From NCBI RefSeq assembly GCF_018314255.1, contig NZ_CP073066.1:1426001-1490000 (forward strand): DNA of 64,000 bases. The letters are read 5' to 3'. The notes below the pieces were generated by a model. The model searched no databases. It saw only the letters and a list, made by a program, of their open reading frames with translations, and was not told where the DNA came from. Source of the DNA: Lentilactobacillus buchneri (GTDB lineage: Bacteria; Bacillota; Bacilli; Lactobacillales; Lactobacillaceae). Both the position numbers and the translations under genes were made by a program. This document shows, piece after piece, positions 40,085 through 48,345 of this stretch (position 1 is the first letter of the stretch; the number at the start of each line of letters is the position of its first letter).

Positions 40085-41265
40085 AATCAAGTGCAACACT
40101 AAGAATCTATTCTTAGAAGTGGTCTAGTTGCTAAGCTAGTTCAGGCATTAGATCGGCTGGGCAGCGATAGTTCAATGACCGCCGTAGCCGGTTGTTTAAG
40201 GTATCTTGAGCCAGCTGAATGTCAATGAGTGAGGCCGAAGCCAAGGATCTGCCCTTCGGGAAGAACTCGCGCAAAAGGCCGTTAGTGTTCTCATTGGTTC
40301 CACGTTCCCATGGTGAATAAGGATGGGCAAAGTAGATGTCAGTTCCCTTGACTTGACTCAAGCTTGAGAACTCAGCACCATTATCAAAAGTAATGGTTTT
40401 AAAGTGCTCGGTTCCATAGTCATATAAGGTATTCTGGAGGGCTTTCAAGCAAGTGTCGGCATGATAATTGGGAAGTTTAACGATGATCTCTAAGCGACTA
40501 ACACGTTCAGTCAAAGTCATTAATGCTGGCTCAGATTCAACCCGTTTGCCTTTGACCAAGTCACCTTCCCAGTGTCCAAGCTCTTGACGCGCTTGAACCA
40601 TGGCGGGACGCTCTTCGATTGAATGGCCCAGATTTTTCTTATTGATTCGATGATGCTTTGCCCCGGGGCATTTAATCCGGCGACGTAGTTTAGCTGGTAG
40701 GTCTGAATTGCGGATAACTAAACGCTGGTCATCAATATACCGGTACACCGTCGGTGTTGAGGGGCAGACAAGCCTTGGGTGATCAGTCTTGAATTGGTGG
40801 ACAAAAGTATCCACACTATGCATCCTGGGACGCGCTTTTAAAGCTGTCACCAAAGCATTACAGAAGGTTTGACAATGATCAAAGAGTCCACGATAACAGC
40901 TATTTAGTCGGTGCTTACGATAAATTGCTTCACCAGTTTCTGCCAGATATGACTGTTCAAAGATATGAGTACTAGCGTTAATCTGTGTCGTTGTCCCACG
41001 TTTTAATTCACGTGAAATCGTGCTGGGATTACGATGAAGGGCCTGGGCAATCCGGCGGATAGACCAATCTAAGTCCCTTAGGGATTCAATTCGACCACGT
41101 TCAGCTAAATTGAGTTGGTGATACTGATTAGATATGATATTCTTAATTCGGGTCATGAAGATACCTCTTTCTTGTTTGTGGTGAATTAAGAATAGGTCTT
41201 CATGGCCTTTTTGACTAGTCTGAATAAAGAACTGGTCTAGTAGAGCAGGTGTTGCACTTCAATTT
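40085..41265. mobile_element. IS30-family insertion sequence
   Basis: A single IS30-type transposase flanked by imperfect inverted ends: AAATCAAGTGCAACACT on the left (40085-40101) and, reverse-complemented, AATTGAAGTGCAACACC on the right (41249-41265). The length of about 1.2 kb fits the family. I could not identify the short target duplication, so the exact ends are uncertain by several bases. Confidence 0.8.
40131..41156 (-). CDS. IS30-family transposase
   Basis: 341 residues. An N-terminal helix-turn-helix (YHQLNLAERGRIESLRDLDWSIRRIAQALHRNPSTISREL) recognises the IS ends. The DDE catalytic core is intact: Asp in GHWEGDLVKG near residue 195, Asp in ITFDNGAEFSS near 255 and Glu in ERGTNENTNGLLREFFPKG near 290. 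It ends within 50 bp of the left end of the element, as usual for IS30, and no frameshift is seen, so the element is probably still mobile. Confidence 0.93.
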   Translation of the reverse strand: MTRIKNIISNQYHQLNLAERGRIESLRDLDWSIRRIAQALHRNPSTISRELKRGTTTQINASTHIFEQSYLAETGEAIYRKHRLNSCYRGLFDHCQTFCNALVTALKARPRMHSVDTFVHQFKTDHPRLVCPSTPTVYRYIDDQRLVIRNSDLPAKLRRRIKCPGAKHHRINKKNLGHSIEERPAMVQARQELGHWEGDLVKGKRVESEPALMTLTERVSRLEIIVKLPNYHADTCLKALQNTLYDYGTEHFKTITFDNGAEFSSLSQVKGTDIYFAHPYSPWERGTNENTNGLLREFFPKGRSLASASLIDIQLAQDTLNNRLRRSLNYRCPADLMPELA

Positions 41266-41491
41266 TAAATCGAGGGTATGAATTAATTTATTCAATGGCG
41301 GCTTCAATCCTTTTTCCAACAGTTTGAATATGATTTGAACTAACTTTCAGCCTTGCCTGTTATTGTGCGAGTCCTAATTTCTGCCTTTAGACTTTTGAAG
41401 CCAATTCCCCAGCTATTTTAGTTGCAATTTCCCCCAAATTACTATAATCTATTATCATACTTACAAAAAGTAAGCAACGGGAGGAAAAAGC

Positions 41492-42544
41492 ATGAGCATG
41501 GTTGATGTAGACAAATTACAATTTGGCCTCGAAACGTTTGGCGATATCGTTCGGGGAGAAGACGGCGAGCTGTTGACGGCTGGCCAATCCATTCGCCAAA
41601 TCGTGAAGGAAGGCGAGCTGGCTGACAAGCTGGGCGTCGATGTCTTTGGGATCGGCGAACATCACCGGCCCGATTACAGTGTCTCAAGTCCTGAAATTGT
41701 CCTGGGCGCACTTGCTTCAGTGACTGACCGCATCAAGCTGGCGACCGCGGTGACTGTGCTAAGCTCTGATGATCCGGTCAGAGTCTATGAACGGTTTGCC
41801 ACGCTTGAAGGCTTATCTCAAGGCCGCGCTCAAGTGATGCTTGGCCGGGGATCCTTCACGGAATCATTTCCACTCTTTGGTTATGATTTAACCGACTATG
41901 ATGATTTATTCAATGAAAAATTAGAGATGTACAGCCAACTGATTAAGGAAAAGCCGATTACTTGGGATGGCAAATTTACCCAATCCTTGAAGGATCAGGA
42001 TGTCTATCCAAAGACCGATTATAACGGCATTGAAACTTACATCGGTATCGGCGGCTCACCCGAATCAATTATTCGGACTGCCCGGTATGGTTACAAGGTC
42101 ATCTTGGCGATTATCGGCGGCCAGGCGGATCGTTTTGTGCCGTATTTGAATTTGTACAAGAAAGCTGCCGAAAAATACAATATGCCGGTTCAACCCGTTG
42201 CCGTTCACTCTCATGGCTTTATTGCTGACGATGAGGATCAGGCCGTTGAAGTTGCTTGGAAGAATATCAAGGCCAACTTCGACCGCATCGGTTTAACTCG
42301 CGGCTGGGCCCCGATGAGTCGGGAACAATTTGACGGTGAAACCAAGGTCGGCTCATTTTACGTCGGTAATCCGGAACACGTCGCCCAACGAATGGCCCGC
42401 ACCATCAACCTGATGAACCTGGGTCGATTTGACTTGGTTTACGGTGCCGGCAACCAGACGGCTGCCCAGCGTGAACGCATGATTGAGCTGTACGCGACTA
42501 AGGTGATTCCTCGCGTCAAAGAAATTTTGTCTGAGGAGGGCTAA
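41492..42544 (+). CDS. LLM-class flavin-dependent oxidoreductase
   Basis: 350 residues of the bacterial luciferase-like fold. Visible are FGIGEHHRPDYSVSSPEIVLGALAS, RIKLATAVTVLSSDDPVRVYERFATLEGLSQGR, ML.GRGSFTESFPLFGYDL and IGIGGSPESIIRTARYGY. It uses reduced flavin on an unknown substrate. GGGAGG lies 6 nt before the ATG; a second ATG six bases later is also possible. The next gene, an F420-reductase-like protein, follows after 2 bp, so the two form an operon. Confidence 0.88.
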   Translation: MSMVDVDKLQFGLETFGDIVRGEDGELLTAGQSIRQIVKEGELADKLGVDVFGIGEHHRPDYSVSSPEIVLGALASVTDRIKLATAVTVLSSDDPVRVYERFATLEGLSQGRAQVMLGRGSFTESFPLFGYDLTDYDDLFNEKLEMYSQLIKEKPITWDGKFTQSLKDQDVYPKTDYNGIETYIGIGGSPESIIRTARYGYKVILAIIGGQADRFVPYLNLYKKAAEKYNMPVQPVAVHSHGFIADDEDQAVEVAWKNIKANFDRIGLTRGWAPMSREQFDGETKVGSFYVGNPEHVAQRMARTINLMNLGRFDLVYGAGNQTAAQRERMIELYATKVIPRVKEILSEEG

Positions 42545-42546
42545 GC

Positions 42547-43230
42547 ATGGCTGAAATTAAAAATGTGGGCATCCTGGGTGCCGGCAAAGTAGGTATCGTA
42601 TTAGCTCAGTTAGCGTTAAAGGCTGGCTACCACGTGCGAATTTCCGGTTCCGGATCGGTCGAAAAAATTGCCATGACCATCGAGACTTTGGTACCGGGTG
42701 CAGTTCCGGCGACCAATCAAGGGGTTGTTGCCAAAAGTGATCTGATTATCTTAGCGATTCCACTGAGCCGCTACAAGAACATCAAATCCAAGCTCTTAAA
42801 GGGCAAATTGGTGATCGATGCCATGAACTACTGGTGGGAAACTGACGGGATTCGAGAAGAAGTTTTGGATCCATCGTCGACTTCCAGTGAACAGGTTCAG
42901 CAGTATTTCAATAAGAGTACCGTGGTGAAAACATTTAACCACATGGGCTATCACAACCTGCAGGAAGAGGCCAAACCAGCTGGAGCAGACAATCGCAAAG
43001 CGTTGTTTGTGACCGGCGATAACCAAGCAGCCGTTGATCAAGTGGCTGAATTTGTCGACAGCATGGGCTTTGACACCGTGGTTTATTACAACATTGCTGA
43101 CGGCATCATGACGGAGCCCGGCAGTGAGCTGTTTGGCGCTAGCTTAACCAAGGCGGATCTTCAAAACGTGATCGATCATTTTGATGAAACTGCTTTTGGT
43201 AAGAAGATTAAGGCTGGCGAGCAGGGCTAG
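42547..43230 (+). CDS. NADPH-dependent F420 reductase-like protein
   Basis: 227 residues. The N-terminal Rossmann domain starts VGILGAGKVGIVLAQLALKAGYHV, followed by DLIILAIPLSRYKNI, KLVIDAMNYWW and TVVKTFNHMGYHNL, the pattern of F420-dependent NADP reductase relatives. Lactobacilli do not make F420, so it probably moves hydride between NADPH and another carrier, perhaps the flavin used by the luciferase-like partner gene directly upstream. That link is inferred from the operon. Confidence 0.78.
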   Translation: MAEIKNVGILGAGKVGIVLAQLALKAGYHVRISGSGSVEKIAMTIETLVPGAVPATNQGVVAKSDLIILAIPLSRYKNIKSKLLKGKLVIDAMNYWWETDGIREEVLDPSSTSSEQVQQYFNKSTVVKTFNHMGYHNLQEEAKPAGADNRKALFVTGDNQAAVDQVAEFVDSMGFDTVVYYNIADGIMTEPGSELFGASLTKADLQNVIDHFDETAFGKKIKAGEQG

Positions 43231-43277
43231 CGTTTGGTTAATTGTTGACCCGTTAAATAACCATTTAGACAAAGAAT

Positions 43278-43350
43278 GGCCCATGGCCAAATCCCGGTAA
43301 CATGATGTTCGTGAGAACAATCATGATCGGAATTTGGCCATGGGCCATTT
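43278..43350. terminator. Long palindromic hairpin between convergent genes
   Basis: AATGGCCCATGGCCAAAT paired perfectly with ATTTGGCCATGGGCCATT, enclosing a second hairpin CATGAT/ATCATG. It probably terminates transcription from both sides. The left flank CCATTTAGACAAAG and the right TTTTAAG recall palindrome family A. Confidence 0.7.
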
Positions 43351-43404
43351 TAAGCATCTGAAGATTTATGAAATGTAGAACTTACGTGATTTATTCAAAA
43401 TTAA

Positions 43405-45225
43405 TTAATCACGCTTACGCCGTTTGAAAATCATGGCGCCGGAAATGATAATGACGGCCAATGAAACGTCACCCAGAATACTGAGCCAATTTTGTCGCTT
43501 ATCACCAGTTTGTGGTAAGACGGATGCTTTTTCAATTGGTGTCTTGCCAGTTATATCTCGGGAATTCCGCGATGTGCGGTTAGTAGTGGTTCCCGTTGAA
43601 TGATTTGGCTTAGTCGGCCAATTGGAGTGAGTCGACTTGGTTGGCTGGTTAGGCTGATTTGGCCGACTTGGTTTATTCGGCGTATTTGGTCGATTAGGTT
43701 GTGTCGGTTTATTTGGCTTATTCGGCTGATTCGGTCGATTTGGTTTATTTGGCTTATTCGGCTGATTAGGCCGATTTGGTTTATTTGGCTTATTTGGCTT
43801 ATTTGGCTTATTTGGTTGCGTTGGCTGATTAGGTTGCGTTGGTTGATTAGGTTGCGTTGGCTGATTAGGCTGAGTTGGTTGGTTAGGTTGTGTCGGCTGG
43901 TTCGGCTGAGTTGGCTGGTTCGGTTGCGTCGGCTGGTTCGGCTGAGTTGGTTGGTTTGGTTCAGTTGGCTGATTAGGCGTGGATGGAGTAACCCACAGAA
44001 TGATTCCAGGGACGTCAGAAAGTATTGGGTACTGCAGTTCCCCAAGAATGGTGGCCACCATGGAATCAATAAACTCGCCAATCGTATCACCAAAATCTAT
44101 AGGTTGGCCGGAAACACTCGCGGTCGCTAAGTTTGTCGTTTCACTTTGATTAGGACTAGTTACAGGGGCGGTGGTAGTGGTTGAGCTGCTATTAAGCCCC
44201 AACCCATCCTTCAAGGCATTCCAAATATCCCAAGGGGAAGACCACAGTCCACCAGTTAAGAACTGAAGAACTCGTCCAGGAATCACGATCGGTTCCGATG
44301 AGGAGTTAATCGGATACAAGGATATTGTCCCACCACCAAGAATTGCAGGTGCCGAAATGACTGCGCCGGCAATGGCTTGTGGAATAATAGTCGCTAGTTG
44401 AAAGACCTGTTCCCAAAAATCACTGGAATTTGGGTCCGCCAGTGACTGGGTATCAATGGGTGTCTTGGCTAACGAAGCAGTCTGATCGGCTGTTGCCGAT
44501 GAAGCAGTGGGGTCCGCGGTAGTGGCTGTCTTTGCGGAATCAGCAGTTGCATCAGTGTTTTCAGTAGTGGCCGTGTTCTGATCATCGGTTGTGGTTGGGT
44601 CAGAGGCTTTGTTCTGGTCGTCAGCCGCATTTTGATCAGGTTGGTCGCTTGTCTGGTTCGATGGGTCAGTCGTGGTGGCATCATTGTCAGTGCCGGTTGT
44701 AGATGGATCATTAGTCGTATTCGTAGTCGTTGCGGGTTGATTACTCTCTTGATCAGTCCCAGTCGTCTGGGTCGAGTTATTCGTCTCCGTTGTTGCAGGA
44801 TCCGCAGTCGGTGCTTGATCAGTTCCCTGATCATCTGCCGTCGTTGCTGGAGTGGTTGCACCACTTGTTTGATTAGCGTCAGGAGTCGTGGTGGTTGCAC
44901 CACTTGCTTGGTTAGAATCAGAAGTGGTCGTCGCTGCAGTGTTCTGTGACTGAGCTGGAGTCTGGCTATTATCCGTTGTGGCTGTCGAGCTGTCAGCTGA
45001 ACTGGTTTGGGCAGCGGTTTGCGTATCGGCACTCGGTTGAGTAGTCGCAGCTGTCGTAGTTGGTGCCGGTGCCTGATTATCGCTGGTATCGGCTTCGACT
45101 GTGCTGGCACCAAACGCACCGCCGGCCATCAAGCCAACGGTGAGTAGTGAAGCGTACAGCCAATGTTTCCCGGCCTTATACATTTTGTAATGAACCTTTG
45201 AATTGGTTCGATTTAATTTTGTCAT
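43405..45225 (-). CDS. LPXTG cell-wall-anchored surface protein, Ser/Thr-rich
   Basis: 606 residues. The N-terminus holds a KxYKxGKxW-type signal (MYKAGKHWLYASLLTVGLMAGGAFGAS). A Thr/Ser/Asp/Gln-rich region spans about 48-255, a more ordered segment about 260-410, then Pro-rich repeats (PTQPNQ, then KPNKPN/RPNQPN) to about 550 that would span the cell wall. LPQTG at 570, a membrane helix and the tail KRRKRD form the sortase signal. The low-complexity DNA keeps other frames open; those are not genes. A glycosyltransferase gene lies 71 bp upstream on the same strand. Confidence 0.93.
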   Translation of the reverse strand: MTKLNRTNSKVHYKMYKAGKHWLYASLLTVGLMAGGAFGASTVEADTSDNQAPAPTTTAATTQPSADTQTAAQTSSADSSTATTDNSQTPAQSQNTAATTTSDSNQASGATTTTPDANQTSGATTPATTADDQGTDQAPTADPATTETNNSTQTTGTDQESNQPATTTNTTNDPSTTGTDNDATTTDPSNQTSDQPDQNAADDQNKASDPTTTDDQNTATTENTDATADSAKTATTADPTASSATADQTASLAKTPIDTQSLADPNSSDFWEQVFQLATIIPQAIAGAVISAPAILGGGTISLYPINSSSEPIVIPGRVLQFLTGGLWSSPWDIWNALKDGLGLNSSSTTTTAPVTSPNQSETTNLATASVSGQPIDFGDTIGEFIDSMVATILGELQYPILSDVPGIILWVTPSTPNQPTEPNQPTQPNQPTQPNQPTQPNQPTQPNQPTQPNQPTQPNQPTQPNQPTQPNKPNKPNKPNKPNRPNQPNKPNKPNRPNQPNKPNKPTQPNRPNTPNKPSRPNQPNQPTKSTHSNWPTKPNHSTGTTTNRTSRNSRDITGKTPIEKASVLPQTGDKRQNWLSILGDVSLAVIIISGAMIFKRRKRD

Positions 45226-45296
45226 GGTATTATTTCCCCTCGAATAATGTATTTTGTAGAAATGAACTTAATTGAATTGTTCAATTAGTTTGTCAT

Positions 45297-46781
45297 TCAT
45301 TGATTTTGAATAAAGTTGTGCCACATCTGCTGCACATGGCTTGCCGAATACTTCTCAACAGACGCCGGCGCATTTTGACCGTATCGTTGAAGGATCTCTC
45401 GGTGTGTCAACAGGTGCAGCAGTCGGCGATAAAGTTCGCGTTCATCGCCGGCTGTGATTAGTTCCCCGTTATGCTTGTCTTGAATCATTTCTGCCGGCCC
45501 GTAATTGATATCGTAGCTAAGGACCGGGCACCCGTAACCAAGGGCTTCTAAGATCGCCATTGCAAACCCCTCATATGAACTGGTCAGGGTTAACAAGTCC
45601 GCGTGCTGATAGACTGACGCCAAATCGTGAACGTAGCCTTTGAAAGTGATATAGCTCTCAGCCCCAGATGTTTTGACGAGTTGGCGCAGCTTGTTGCCTT
45701 CCTGAAAATCATTGACATTTTCGTACCCATAAGTATCCAGAGTAACGAAGGGCAGGTGTTGATGAACTAAGATAATGGCTTGAATAATGTGGCTCAGCTG
45801 TTTTAACGGCGTGATCCGCGCGACAGCAATCACTTTGCCGGGAATCCGGTCGCTAAATGATTCCGACTGATGAATCAGCTGGTCGTCAAGGTAACTGACC
45901 GGAATAACGGTCGTTTGAACCATCGGGAACCGCGACTGAATGTCACTGGCTTCCTGCTGAGTGGAAACGATGATGCCGGATAACTTGTCCTTTAGTTCAA
46001 TTGCTTGCTGGAAATATGGAAATAGCTCACCATCGTGCTTGGCATTTTGCGTAAAAATAGAATGCAAAATGAGATAGCGTTTGGCGGGCTTGGTCATCAA
46101 TTTAAATGCGGGGATGGCAACGTCCTCGCGGTCACTATAAAACGTGGCGTTGGAATCGTCTGTTGCCAGGCAGTCAAGAAAGTAGCCCATTAACTCATCT
46201 TGATTATCGAACTGCCAGAGCCGGCCGTTATGCCGTAAGTGAATCAGTGTCAGCACCGGCTGGTTGCCAGGGCCACCCCGATAGTATTCAGTCATGACGA
46301 TGTGCCCATCTTTTTGATAGAATACCCGCGTGATTAATTTTGCATGATCGTCAAAGTATTCTGAAGACACCCGCTGATTGAAGTCGTACAGGTCGCGACG
46401 GTCGGTGAAGCCGAACGGGTCCAAATAATCGATGTTATTGATCCAGCCATTCTGTTCATTGACCCGAACCCGGAGCTTGCCGTCCTTATATCCCAGATTA
46501 TTTTCAATCGGAATGTTGGTGAAATCGTGCAACACATCTTCAGCTTTGGGCATCGGCTCGGTTTGGTTGGGAAGCTCAGTAAAGTATTGGTAGAGGTTAA
46601 TGATTTGATGATTGTCGATTAGCTGCTGTAACACCCGATTACTACCACGATTGCGATTGCGGGTCACAATCTTGGCAGGAACCTTGAGTTTCGAAAACAA
46701 ATGTAATCGTTGAATCTCCGCAATTTCGATCGCAGATGTGTTCTCATCAATCTGCGACGTCAAAAAGTAATGCGTTATCAT
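45297..46781 (-). CDS. GT4-family glycosyltransferase (TagE/GtfA type)
   Basis: 494 residues from MITHYFLTSQIDENTSAIEI, just after AGGGGGGTG; the reading to 46928 adds 49 residues without support. The N-terminal 200 residues are the beta-rich domain seen in TagE and the adhesin glycosyltransferase GtfA. The C-terminal half is a retaining GT-B domain: GKVIAVARITPLKQL, ESYITFKGYVHDLASVYQHADLL and the EX7E motif in SSYEGFAMAILEALGYGCPVL. It may glycosylate the Ser/Thr-rich surface protein downstream, or teichoic acid. Confidence 0.82.
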   Translation of the reverse strand: MITHYFLTSQIDENTSAIEIAEIQRLHLFSKLKVPAKIVTRNRNRGSNRVLQQLIDNHQIINLYQYFTELPNQTEPMPKAEDVLHDFTNIPIENNLGYKDGKLRVRVNEQNGWINNIDYLDPFGFTDRRDLYDFNQRVSSEYFDDHAKLITRVFYQKDGHIVMTEYYRGGPGNQPVLTLIHLRHNGRLWQFDNQDELMGYFLDCLATDDSNATFYSDREDVAIPAFKLMTKPAKRYLILHSIFTQNAKHDGELFPYFQQAIELKDKLSGIIVSTQQEASDIQSRFPMVQTTVIPVSYLDDQLIHQSESFSDRIPGKVIAVARITPLKQLSHIIQAIILVHQHLPFVTLDTYGYENVNDFQEGNKLRQLVKTSGAESYITFKGYVHDLASVYQHADLLTLTSSYEGFAMAILEALGYGCPVLSYDINYGPAEMIQDKHNGELITAGDERELYRRLLHLLTHREILQRYGQNAPASVEKYSASHVQQMWHNFIQNQ

Positions 46782-46929
46782 CACCCCCCTGTTGGTTATG
46801 TATAACGATATAGGCATGAATATTATGTCGAAGCATTGAAATAATCTATTTTCAAAATTGATTTGAGCACACTGAAGTGCTTTGCTGACGGCATCCTTGT
46901 CAATGGTGTGAGCCAAGTTGGCCATCATG

Positions 46930-47195
46930 TCTACTTGGAAACAGTCAATTCAAGAGCCCTCACTCTATAACTGTTTTCCTATCTATAATTATTATAACAA
47001 TAAATATAGTATTTTAATATGATTGCGAGCAATTTTTATTAATGGGATTTTGAATTTGAATCCTGGAAAGGGATTTGGTGTTAATTTGACAGTGATTGAG
47101 TGGGTATGTTATCTGAGTGCTTGAGTGAACAAATTTGATGCTCAAATATCAAGATCAGCTCATCTTAAAGGATGGGTATTTACCAAGGTAAGTAC
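46930..47195. other. AT-rich intergenic stretch without genes
   Basis: Between the glycosyltransferase and the MazEF promoter. It contains runs such as TAATTATTATAACAATAAATATAG near 46986 that may hold the glycosyltransferase promoter on the minus strand. I see no gene, RNA or repeat in it. Confidence 0.5.
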
Positions 47196-47224
47196 TTGTA
47201 ATAACATTGTAATTACGATATACT
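47196..47224 (+). promoter_or_regulatory. mazEF promoter
   Basis: TTGTAA (47196-47201), 17-bp spacer, TATACT (47219-47224). The spacer holds a palindrome GTAATTAC and a second GTAAT, which could be the antitoxin binding site. Confidence 0.65.
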
Positions 47225-47252
47225 TAGCTCAAATTTTAGGGAGGAATTGATC

Positions 47253-47516
47253 ATGAATAACTTAAAAATTGCAAACACAAAAACGCATAAAACTGGCAAT
47301 TCGGTCAGCGTAACCTTGCCTAAAAGCACAGGATTTTCGAGCAACGAGCCGGTGGTAATTGAAAAAGTGGATGAAGATACTTTGATTATCCGGCGCGCCC
47401 ACAGCCATAAAAACCCGTGGATATCGGGCGCATATGACAATGTTGATTTTCGTAGCCAGATTGACGAGATTGGTTTCAATGTTGGAAACGAGTCAAGGAA
47501 AGGTCGGGAATTATGA
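47253..47516 (+). CDS. mazE: MazE-type (AbrB-fold) antitoxin
   Basis: 87 residues from the ATG at 47253, 8 nt after GGGAGG; an in-frame TTG lies just upstream. The N-terminal half is a swapped-hairpin AbrB/MazE DNA-binding domain (KTHKTGNSVSVTLPKSTGFSSNEPVVIEKVDEDTLIIRR), the C-terminal tail would wrap the toxin (KNPWISGAYDNVDF). It neutralises MazF and represses its own promoter. Its end overlaps the toxin start by four bases. Confidence 0.88.
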   Translation: MNNLKIANTKTHKTGNSVSVTLPKSTGFSSNEPVVIEKVDEDTLIIRRAHSHKNPWISGAYDNVDFRSQIDEIGFNVGNESRKGREL

Positions 47517-47878
47517 GTACATCCTTTCCTGAACAAGGCGATATTATTGTTTTAGATTTTGACCCCCACACTGGGCATGAAATGGGCGGACATACGACTA
47601 GCCACCTGCGACGACCAGCAGTGGTGGTATCGAACGCCCAATATAATCGGTTGACAGGATTTGTTGTCGTGATGCCTATCACGCACGGCACTAGTCAAAT
47701 TCAAAAGGGATTCGAACCGATTCTTGACCCAAGTAGTCGTACCAATGGCTATATTGTGACTTGGCAAACACCCAATTATGATTATGTTGCCCGTAACGGC
47801 GCGATCATTGGTCAAGTTCCTGATAAACTTCGTAAACGCTTATGTACCTTGGCGGTCGACATTGTGGCTGCCAATTAA
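47513..47878 (+). CDS. mazF: MazF/PemK-type endoribonuclease toxin
   Basis: 121 residues. The fold starts QGDIIVLDFDPHTGHEMGGH, then RRPAVVVSNAQYNRLTGFVVVMPIT and RNGAIIGQVPDKLRKRL, all standard MazF/PemK features including the active-site Arg and Thr positions. It cuts mRNA at short sequences when freed from the antitoxin. ATGA overlap with mazE couples translation. A terminator follows directly. Confidence 0.92.
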   Translation: MSTSFPEQGDIIVLDFDPHTGHEMGGHTTSHLRRPAVVVSNAQYNRLTGFVVVMPITHGTSQIQKGFEPILDPSSRTNGYIVTWQTPNYDYVARNGAIIGQVPDKLRKRLCTLAVDIVAAN

Positions 47879-47888
47879 GTGAAATACC

Positions 47889-47922
47889 AAGAGCTGGTGT
47901 GTTAGTGCTAGCTCTTTTTGTA
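47889..47922 (+). terminator. Terminator of mazEF
   Basis: AGAGCT/AGCTCT stem, 18-nt span, then TTTTT. Confidence 0.7.
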
Positions 47923-47929
47923 AAGAGTC

Positions 47930-48017
47930 GGAATTCCCGCTTAGTCCAATAAGGACCGTTAACGTAAAAACAGCGTTAACGGTCCTTGTTAAATTAATGC
48001 TCAAAAGCTTGATTGGC
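47930..48017. repeat. Palindrome family B, copy 3 (partial)
   Basis: It shares CCGCTTA on the left and ATTAATGCTCAAAAGCT on the right with the 124-bp family B copies, but carries a new 14-bp stem AAGGACCGTTAACG/CGTTAACGGTCCTT. The outer arms are degraded. Confidence 0.6.
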
Positions 48018-48055
48018 ATTTATGGTTATTTTTCAGATTTGGCTGCCTTTGAGGA

Positions 48056-48172
48056 CAGCTCCGACAACCCTGACCCCTACCACATAAGCCAAAAAAATCA
48101 TGGATGAACAAGAAGCGTTCATCCATGATTTTTCTGACTTATGTTCCGGGGTCAACCCGGGTTTCGTCGCTC
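48056..48172. repeat. Large nested palindrome (family C)
   Basis: Paired blocks from outside in: CGAC/GTCG, CCC/GGG, TGACCCC/GGGGTCA, CATAAG/CTTATG and a perfect 17-bp stem AAAAATCATGGATGAAC / GTTCATCCATGATTTTT with a 7-nt loop. It lies between families B3 and B2, so about 420 bp here are made almost wholly of palindromes. Confidence 0.75.
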
Positions 48173-48221
48173 ACTACTGTTCTTCCAACAGGTTGAGTAG
48201 TGTGTTCTCGACTTCTACATA

Positions 48222-48345
48222 GTGGAAACGTGCCATTTAAGCCAGCTTTCTCCGCTTAATAAAATAACAGGCATTGATGCAAAAAGCGCATCAACACCTG
48301 TTATTCCATTAATGCTCAAAAGCTAACCGGCTTAAAGGGCACTCT
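48222..48345. repeat. Palindrome family B, copy 2 (124 bp)
   Basis: Same length, outer arms and GATGC...GCATC core as copy 1 (10767-10890), with a different middle stem (AATAACAGG/CCTGTTATT). The right end overlaps the gnd stop codon by two bases, so it may also act as the gnd terminator. Confidence 0.8.

Noticed and set aside
41266..41400. Pseudogene tail next to the IS30 element
   Set aside because: A minus-strand frame ends KVSSNHIQTVGKRIEAAIE, which looks protein-like, but it is too short and broken to assign.
43740..43980. Regular short repeats resembling a CRISPR array
   Set aside because: They encode the Pro-Thr-Gln-Asn repeats of the LPXTG protein; there are no unique spacers or cas genes.
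44469..45119. Long alternative frames over the surface protein gene
   Set aside because: They arise from low-complexity Ser/Thr codons and lack starts with ribosome sites.
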